Assembly: GCA_016342385.1 (NCBI GenBank)
Contig: JAEINM010000090.1
Location: forward strand, 1-11,303
DNA: 11,303 nt
Direction of reading: 5' to 3'
Source: Spirochaetaceae bacterium
Lineage (GTDB): Bacteria > Spirochaetota > Spirochaetia > DSM-2461
Under the pieces are notes generated by a model, which was not told where the DNA came from, made no database searches, and worked only from the letters and a program-made list of their open reading frames with translations. Position numbers and translations under genes: made by a program. Positions 5,997-11,303 of this stretch are shown here, piece after piece. Position 1 is the stretch's first letter; every line of letters starts with the position of its first letter.

Positions 5997-8900
5997 TTAC
6001 TCTAGAACAACTCCTACTGAAAATGTTCCGGTGTAAGCAGTCTCTGAATAATGAGTTCTTACATCAAGGATTAGTGTTTCTGTATCTGTTGCTGTAAATT
6101 GGGGTGGAGTACTTGAGCCATCATTTCTATTTGTAAAATATTGATTTAAAAAATCACTGTTCTTACATGAGACTACTACATCTCCGGTGTATGATGGATG
6201 ATTCTCTCTATCATTCCAGACGACAGAATATGTGTTCCCGGCAATGACATCAAAAGAATATAATATACCACCACTAAATGCTGATATTAGATTTCCCTCA
6301 AACCAAATTCCAAATGTATCAATCATTGTATGTTCCACTCCCTTGCTTCTAATTGGGATGGTAAAATTGTTTTGATTAAAGTCATTGGTATTGACCATAA
6401 CAACAGAATTAATCTCTCCAACAACAGTTGGAATTGACACTATTGAAAATGTTGTGGAACCATTTACCGGAACAGTCGTTGCCGTTGGAGGTATAATCGA
6501 GAAATTAGTAGTATCGTCGAGAGTTATGGAGTTGATATCTAAAATATCATTACCTTCATTGAGAATTGTGAACTCCACTGTTCTCTCCGGACCATTCGTT
6601 AACTGATCTTCAAACTGATATCTATCACCACTGGTAAGTTCTGAATTGTTCTGCTCTATATTTATACGGGGTGTTAGTCCAAATCCCCCGACATCTATTG
6701 AAAAGGGAGAATAATCGGGATCATTTGATGGAATCGTTACTTCGGAATAATGTATATGAGGTTGAGAAGATGTAAAGGTCAGTCTGAAGGTAGTGCTTTC
6801 TCCTGGTGCCAAGAATGACTCTGTCAGAGTAGTGTCAGCTGAAACGGCACCTGAAGCAATGACTAAATTAACTCCTGTTAATTCAAGACCGATATTACCA
6901 TTATTGATTATTGTAAATGTTTCAGAGATAGAGCTGCCAATTGGCAGGGAACCCATATTATAGAAATCATTGTGTGTTAGTACTCCACCACTTTGTCTAG
7001 AAACACTTAATATTGGTTTATTTCCGTCACTATACATATTGACAGAAAATGATTTGGTCTCAGAATTATATATGTTTGTATCAATTTCGACATTAACCGT
7101 TTTAGGCCCTACAGATTGAGGTGATAATCTTAATAAAAATTGTTTACTCTCGCCAGGCAAGAGGGTCGCTCCCGGATAAACTTCCGACAGCGGAGCAATC
7201 GAATAATCAGATCCGGATTGTTCTAAATCTATTGAATTGATCTCTAAGAGTCCCTCACCATAATTATTAATAGTGAATGCTTCATTTTGTGAACTACCAG
7301 CAGTTACCGTACCGATGTCGATTATTTCCTGATTGTATAAAGGATCACCTCCATGAGATATGCTAATTTTAGGATAGGCATGAACCTCAACAGAGAATGA
7401 ACCTATATCGGTTGCTTGGACTCCTTCGATATAAATATACATATATTCCTGATTGTATATAGTGTGATTAAAAGTTGTTTTTCCTGTTACATTATTAGGA
7501 AGAGTAGGATAGGTAGTCGTATCATTGTAATGGTAACTAATACTGTATTTAATATCCCCGGTATAACCGGAATCTTCATTTTTTCCTTTAACAATAACAT
7601 CATAATTTCGATATGAAATCGCCGGAAAACGATACCAGACGATTTGCTCCTCTCTAACTAAATTGTTTTGGTGTACTTGGGTAAAATCCTCAACTTGATA
7701 AGGTAGGCTTCCTTCTTCTATATTCATAGGACTTTCCTGACAATAGAGCTTGAAGGGGATGCCTGCTGCTTCACGGAAAGGCCTTACTCTATACTCTAGT
7801 ATCTTTCCACCGGGAGCAGAAATGTCATTATATGTTACCCAGCCACCTGTGCCTGCACTTGGTGGAAGGGTAGCAATAACACTATATTCTCCACCAAACT
7901 CTTTCCTCTCTATTTCAAAACCGGTTTCATTGTTAGCCCAATCCCGGAAATTCAACTCAAATTGAACCTCATCAAGAACTTCAAGATCTAACACTGGGGA
8001 AACCGGAATAGCGGGGAGGGAAAAACCAGTGACAATGGCTGGTTCTGACTCATCCTCTTCGCTGCCGTAGCTTTTATAGGATACAACTTTTATATCAACA
8101 ATCTTATCTGAACTGTAATGATAATCGTAATCGATAATACAATTTGTAGAATCAGACCGCATGCCCCAGACATCATAGTTGTCAAAATATATGGTAAATC
8201 CATCTTCATCGCTTGAGTTGTCCTGCCATGAAAGTGAGATATGTCCGTCATTGAGTAATTCCACTTGAAGATTTGTCGGTGCTGCCGGTTTAAAAGGAGT
8301 AGTCGTGGATATTTCTGAATATTCTGATTCACCCATATGGTTATACACTTTAAACCGATAGTAATATGTTGTGTTTTCAAGCAAAGGACCATTATCGGTA
8401 AAGGAGCTGCTGTACATATAGTCATCTTCTTTAATCACAGTATAAGTACCATTAGAACCGGTTTTCCTTTCAATTATATAAGCAGTAGCGGTAGTCGAAA
8501 TATTTTCCCAGTTGATTCGGGTATTTACTGTACCGCGACTGTAGATACTGCTTATCTCCGGTTTTTCCAGATAAATGGTTGTTGTAAAACTTGCGGCAGA
8601 CGACCAATTGCCGGCCTCGTCCCGAGTCTTAATCTCGAAGATATGATCTCCCGTATGCAATGGATCTGGCGCTGTATACGCAGTGGTGGAACTATCACTG
8701 TTTATCCACTCTCCCGAGTCCAATCGATAGCTATATTCCACTACATCCGCGGTTCCGGTCCAGGTCCACTGAGGAGTGAGGTTTTCCGTTAAGCTGTTTC
8801 CATATATCTGTGGTAAAGATGGAGGTGTAATATCATATACACTTGTGACGCTATTAGAGGCAAAATTACCATTGCCTCCTGGATCCTGACAAATATTTTC

Positions 8901-10391
8901 CGGAATAGAGATCGATATATCTCCTTCACTAATCGCATTAACGATTATATTATAATGATCAACTGTGAACTCAAATGACTGGATACTCCCATTTAATACG
9001 GTAACATCATCAGAGGTAAATCCGGAGATCGACTCGCTGAAGGTAATGTTGAATTCAAATTGAGAAGCATTTGATGGACTATCACCAGCAGCAGCTACTA
9101 GTGCTGTGGGGTTACTGCTGTCGAAAACAAAATGAAATGCATTTGATTCATCATTGAAATTGCCTGCATTATCCTCAACCTTATTTGCGGGAAGAGATAC
9201 AGAGACATTGGTACCAGAGGGTATAATCTCAGCAGTAAAGATAATATTATCTGCGGTTTGAATGTTGGTTACTGTTCCGTTAACAGCAGAAAAATCAGCA
9301 TCATTCAAAGAGACAATCCATTCAGAAAAGCTTATTGTAATTGGAATCGGTGCAGAGCTTACCGGACTGGATATGGTTGAAGTTATCTGTGCTGTCGGAT
9401 TTGTAATATCATAGTTAACAGTGCTTGAAACCAATCCGGAATTAGGATTCCCGGCATTATCAGCAGTGCAGTTTTCCGGTACTGACAGTACTACATTGCC
9501 TTCTGCCTCAGGATTTACCTGAATATTAAAATCTTTGTTGTTTGAACTGTTGAAAGAAGAAAAAAACCCATTCTCGAGAATTAAATCAGATTGTTCAAAA
9601 CCAACTGTTACTTTATTAAAAGTGATATTAAATTCAATAGGATTTCCGTTTTCATTTGCATGAAGTGAAGTTATTGTTGCCAATAATTCTGAAACATCAA
9701 AGTTAACAACCAAAGTATTTGATGAGAGGTTTTCATTGCCGCTGGCATCCATAACACTGCCCAGAGGAATGGACAACGAAACAGCTCCCTCATTCTGCGG
9801 TTCAACAGTAATTGCATATGTCTGATCATCTATTGAGCGCAGATCAGATAAGATACAGTTTTCGTTTATTATATCTTCACTAGAAAATCCGGAGACTAAT
9901 TCGCTAAAAGATATGGTAACATCAAAAATAGGTTGATTTGTATTGTCTCCAATGTCTGTAGATAATTGGACAGTAGGAGAATCTCCATCGGGTGTATCTT
10001 TAATACTTACACCTTCTGAGACATTACCGGCTTTATCCATGGCTTTTATGACAATTTCATATTCGGTATCATTCATCAACCCGGAAATCAGGACACTTGT
10101 CTCAGTCCCTTTGACAATAAGAGGCCGGCTGATTGTACTGACTTCAGGCGTAAGTTCTAATTGAGCCTGTTCATAATCTTCTTCAGGTGGATTAACCCAG
10201 GTTAATAAAAGATTGCCATTACCACTTTGTGAGTTTAGCTCTGTAACATCACTACAGGGCGTGCTATCTGTTTCCGATGAGGGTTCTATAATAGGTTCTA
10301 TAGCAGGTTCTATCGTAGCTATCGGATTTACACAACTGACAAAGATTAAAATGGAAAAATAAATAAATATTTTTACGTAGCTTTTCAACAT
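5997..10391 (-). CDS. Large multidomain surface lipoprotein with Ig-like, FN3-like and choice-of-anchor-D-like modules
   Basis: This 1464-aa protein carries a lipoprotein signal (FVSC, lipid Cys at 20) and a Glu-Pro-rich linker with IEP repeats (27-37). Modules then follow in order. An FN3-like domain spans 45-133. Four Ig-like repeats of 96-97 residues cover about 138-520, each with an FSE-type strand (162, 258, 355, 451) and a D.AGN motif near its end. Another Ig/FN3-type domain with RDEAGNWS covers 522-608. Three FN3-like domains cover about 610-700, 701-788 and 793-880. A PPC-like beta domain lies at 893-1006. Three choice-of-anchor-D/ASH-like domains are marked by FTINN 1039, FTIIN 1159 and FTILN 1274. 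A second PPC-like domain ends the protein (1352-1464). No catalytic motif is visible, so a structural, adhesive or scaffolding surface role is inferred. AGGAGA precedes the ATG; it lies within a short palindrome, GGAGATTCTCC (10392-10402), that abuts the start. It appears monocistronic. Confidence 0.88.
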   Translation of the reverse strand: MLKSYVKIFIYFSILIFVSCVNPIATIEPAIEPIIEPSSETDSTPCSDVTELNSQSGNGNLLLTWVNPPEEDYEQAQLELTPEVSTISRPLIVKGTETSVLISGLMNDTEYEIVIKAMDKAGNVSEGVSIKDTPDGDSPTVQLSTDIGDNTNQPIFDVTISFSELVSGFSSEDIINENCILSDLRSIDDQTYAITVEPQNEGAVSLSIPLGSVMDASGNENLSSNTLVVNFDVSELLATITSLHANENGNPIEFNITFNKVTVGFEQSDLILENGFFSSFNSSNNKDFNIQVNPEAEGNVVLSVPENCTADNAGNPNSGLVSSTVNYDITNPTAQITSTISSPVSSAPIPITISFSEWIVSLNDADFSAVNGTVTNIQTADNIIFTAEIIPSGTNVSVSLPANKVEDNAGNFNDESNAFHFVFDSSNPTALVAAAGDSPSNASQFEFNITFSESISGFTSDDVTVLNGSIQSFEFTVDHYNIIVNAISEGDISISIPENICQDPGGNGNFASNSVTSVYDITPPSLPQIYGNSLTENLTPQWTWTGTADVVEYSYRLDSGEWINSDSSTTAYTAPDPLHTGDHIFEIKTRDEAGNWSSAASFTTTIYLEKPEISSIYSRGTVNTRINWENISTTATAYIIERKTGSNGTYTVIKEDDYMYSSSFTDNGPLLENTTYYYRFKVYNHMGESEYSEISTTTPFKPAAPTNLQVELLNDGHISLSWQDNSSDEDGFTIYFDNYDVWGMRSDSTNCIIDYDYHYSSDKIVDIKVVSYKSYGSEEDESEPAIVTGFSLPAIPVSPVLDLEVLDEVQFELNFRDWANNETGFEIERKEFGGEYSVIATLPPSAGTGGWVTYNDISAPGGKILEYRVRPFREAAGIPFKLYCQESPMNIEEGSLPYQVEDFTQVHQNNLVREEQIVWYRFPAISYRNYDVIVKGKNEDSGYTGDIKYSISYHYNDTTTYPTLPNNVTGKTTFNHTIYNQEYMYIYIEGVQATDIGSFSVEVHAYPKISISHGGDPLYNQEIIDIGTVTAGSSQNEAFTINNYGEGLLEINSIDLEQSGSDYSIAPLSEVYPGATLLPGESKQFLLRLSPQSVGPKTVNVEIDTNIYNSETKSFSVNMYSDGNKPILSVSRQSGGVLTHNDFYNMGSLPIGSSISETFTIINNGNIGLELTGVNLVIASGAVSADTTLTESFLAPGESTTFRLTFTSSQPHIHYSEVTIPSNDPDYSPFSIDVGGFGLTPRINIEQNNSELTSGDRYQFEDQLTNGPERTVEFTILNEGNDILDINSITLDDTTNFSIIPPTATTVPVNGSTTFSIVSIPTVVGEINSVVMVNTNDFNQNNFTIPIRSKGVEHTMIDTFGIWFEGNLISAFSGGILYSFDVIAGNTYSVVWNDRENHPSYTGDVVVSCKNSDFLNQYFTNRNDGSSTPPQFTATDTETLILDVRTHYSETAYTGTFSVGVVLE
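10282..10317 (-). repeat. Three 12-bp tandem repeats encoding an IEP linker
   Basis: Plus-strand units GGTTCTATAATA, GGTTCTATAGCA and GGTTCTATCGTA lie head to tail inside the lipoprotein gene. They share the first eight bases. Read on the minus strand they encode a four-residue period containing Ile-Glu-Pro, just after the lipid-modified cysteine. Copy-number change would keep the frame and alter the length of the tether between membrane and first domain. Confidence 0.8.
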
Positions 10392-10430
10392 GGAGATTCT
10401 CCTACTGAATTGTTTAATATGACTAACTTT

Positions 10431-10461
10431 TTGATTAGAATTTATTTTGAATGCAAATCAA
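10431..10461 (-). promoter_or_regulatory. 12-bp imperfect inverted repeat in the lipoprotein leader
   Basis: TTGATTAGAATT (10431-10442) and AATGCAAATCAA (10450-10461) match at 10 of 12 paired positions around a 7-base centre. The element lies between the predicted -10 box and the ribosome binding site of the large lipoprotein gene, where it could be a repressor site or an mRNA stem. No regulator can be named. Confidence 0.3.
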
Positions 10462-10470
10462 AGATTGGTT

Positions 10471-10500
10471 AATATATCATGCTGAAGTTCTATCGGTCAA
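10471..10500 (-). promoter_or_regulatory. Predicted promoter of the large lipoprotein gene
   Basis: On the minus strand TTGACC (10500-10495, 5 of 6) is followed after 18 bases by TATATT (10476-10471, 5 of 6). Transcription would start about 75 bases before the ATG, leaving a leader that holds an inverted repeat. Competing weaker boxes in this AT-rich spacer cannot be excluded. Confidence 0.5.
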
Positions 10501-10587
10501 TCTAAAGCTGCTATTGAGATGTCAAACACTTATTTTTAAAACAGCACATGATGATCTTAGAATTTTGTAGTGAAGTGGAGGGCTGGC

Positions 10588-10755
10588 ATGAGATTTGATC
10601 GAAACGAAATATCGAGCAGATTTTATGACTGGTTATTACAACATTCAAAAAATGAAATCTTCTATGTAGGTAAGAATACACTTTCTAATATCTCAATAAG
10701 AATAAGTCATGGATTTATAAAAATGTCACCTCACAATTATGCTATACTTCTTTGA
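10588..10755 (+). CDS. Small ORF of unknown function upstream of the MATE gene
   Basis: A 55-codon reading frame starts at an ATG with a strong, well-spaced GGAGGG (10577-10582) and ends at TGA, 22 bases before the MATE start. The protein opens MRFDRNEISSRFYDWLLQHS and ends MSPHNYAILL. It has no signal peptide or membrane segment and no family I recognise. MATE genes are often preceded by a MarR-type regulator, and the N-terminal helix plus the MSPHNYAILL end faintly recall the start of one. It could be a truncated regulator, a leader peptide or a chance frame. A likely MATE promoter lies inside its last codons. The ribosome binding site is the main evidence for translation. Confidence 0.42.
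   Translation: MRFDRNEISSRFYDWLLQHSKNEIFYVGKNTLSNISIRISHGFIKMSPHNYAILL
10740..10748 (+). promoter_or_regulatory. Extended -10 promoter for the MATE gene
   Basis: TGCTATACT combines a TGN extension with TATACT (5 of 6 to TATAAT) about 30 bases before the MATE start codon. No recognisable -35 box precedes it, which is typical of extended -10 promoters. Transcription would start near 10755, giving a short leader with an AAGGA ribosome binding site. Confidence 0.45.
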
Positions 10756-10777
10756 AAAAGAAATAAGGATAATTAAG

Positions 10778-11303
10778 ATGAGTGATATGAGCAAAAATAA
10801 AATGGCTGTAATGGCAATACCGAAACTGATTTTATCTATGTCTCTACCGGCCATAATCGCTATGATGATTCAGGCACTCTACAATATCGTCGACAGTATA
10901 TTTGTCTCAAGAATTTCTGAAGAGGCCCTAACCGCTTTATCTCTTGCTTTTCCCGTTCAAATGATTCTGATTTCCTGTTTTGTCGGACTGGGAATCGGGA
11001 TCAATTCATCGGTCTCCCGAAAGCTGGGAGAGGGAGATATTGATACAGCGACAAATATGGCTGAACACGGTTATCTTCTGGCACTGATATTATATCTGCT
11101 AGTGGCTATAGGGGGATTTTTATTTGTAGATGATTTTTTTAGAATATTTACAACCGATCCTTTAATACTCAAATACAGCATAGATTATTCAAGAATCATC
11201 CTGGTCTTTTCTTTCGGCAGAATCTTTGCCCAGGCGGGAATGAGTATTTTACAGGGTAGTGGCGAGATGATCAAACCTATGAGAGCACAACTGATAGGAG
11301 CCG
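10778..11303 (+). CDS. MATE-family multidrug efflux transporter, N-terminal part (cut by window edge)
   Basis: The frame stays open from ATG 10778 to the right edge (175 codons of an expected ~450). MATE proteins are 12-helix inner-membrane pumps that export drugs or metabolites in exchange for Na+ or H+. The N-terminal signatures are clear: PKLILSMSLPAIIAMMIQAL (15-34), YNIVDSIFVSRISEEALTAL (35-54), then FPVQMILIS, GLGIGINSSVSRKLGEGD (70-87) and LQGSGEMIKPMRAQLIGA (158-175). About four membrane helices are visible, near 16-37, 53-76, 97-118 and 138-158. The style is closest to the MepA-like branch. The start has AAGGA (10765-10769) eight bases upstream; a second ATG three codons later is less likely. 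The gene is 22 bases after the small ORF. Confidence 0.93.
   Translation, partial: MSDMSKNKMAVMAIPKLILSMSLPAIIAMMIQALYNIVDSIFVSRISEEALTALSLAFPVQMILISCFVGLGIGINSSVSRKLGEGDIDTATNMAEHGYLLALILYLLVAIGGFLFVDDFFRIFTTDPLILKYSIDYSRIILVFSFGRIFAQAGMSILQGSGEMIKPMRAQLIGA

Noticed and set aside
8090..8792. Frames of 111 and 151 codons (minus and plus) inside the large lipoprotein gene
   Set aside because: They are out-of-frame shadows of a continuous, well-supported domain sequence and have atypical composition.
10392..10402. Palindrome GGAGATTCTCC as a hairpin hiding the ribosome binding site
   Set aside because: The stem would be only about 4 bp around a 3-base loop, too unstable to sequester the site on its own.

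Overview
The window is about 11.3 kb of AT-rich chromosomal DNA (roughly 38-40% GC by eye) from a Gram-negative, probably anaerobic bacterium. Two proteins begin with classical lipoprotein signal peptides. One is a very large Ig/FN3-module surface lipoprotein. A ferredoxin-dependent 2-oxoacid oxidoreductase points to anaerobic amino-acid metabolism. The lipobox style (LLSC, FVSC) and the gene mix would fit a free-living spirochaete, but this is an inference from style only.

Layout, left to right. Positions 1-346 (minus) hold the N-terminal third of a RecQ-type DNA helicase that runs off the left edge. Positions 424-3487 (minus) are a compact three-gene operon: a cytoplasmic nitroreductase-family flavoprotein, iorA and iorB (the two subunits of indolepyruvate/arylpyruvate:ferredoxin oxidoreductase). 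Both gene junctions are 4-base ATGA overlaps. Positions 3588-4010 (plus) carry a promoter and a DUF2721 membrane protein, divergent from the ior operon and convergent with the next gene. Positions 4024-5789 (minus) are a second small operon: an Acg-like nitroreductase-family protein with a lipoprotein signal, then a TetR-family regulator starting at TTG. A 19-bp imperfect palindrome overlaps the predicted -35 of this operon and could be the regulator's operator. Positions 5997-10391 (minus) are one 1464-residue lipoprotein built of Ig-like, FN3-like, PPC-like and choice-of-anchor-D-like modules. From 10588 (plus) come a short ORF of uncertain status and the first 175 codons of a MATE-family efflux transporter, cut by the right edge.

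How the parts may work together. IorAB oxidatively decarboxylates aryl pyruvates to aryl-acetyl-CoA and reduces ferredoxin. The translationally coupled nitroreductase suggests a flavoprotein tied to the same redox step or substrate class. The Acg-like lipoprotein/TetR pair and the MATE pump look like stress or xenobiotic functions, but nothing in the sequence links them directly.

The best leads are the coupled nitroreductase-iorA-iorB operon, the replacement of one cysteine by His and by Asp in the two Fe-S motifs of IorA, and the exported nitroreductase-family protein with its own TetR regulator. I saw no CRISPR array, tRNA, rRNA, insertion sequence or phage gene. No gene-free stretch exceeds about 210 bases.
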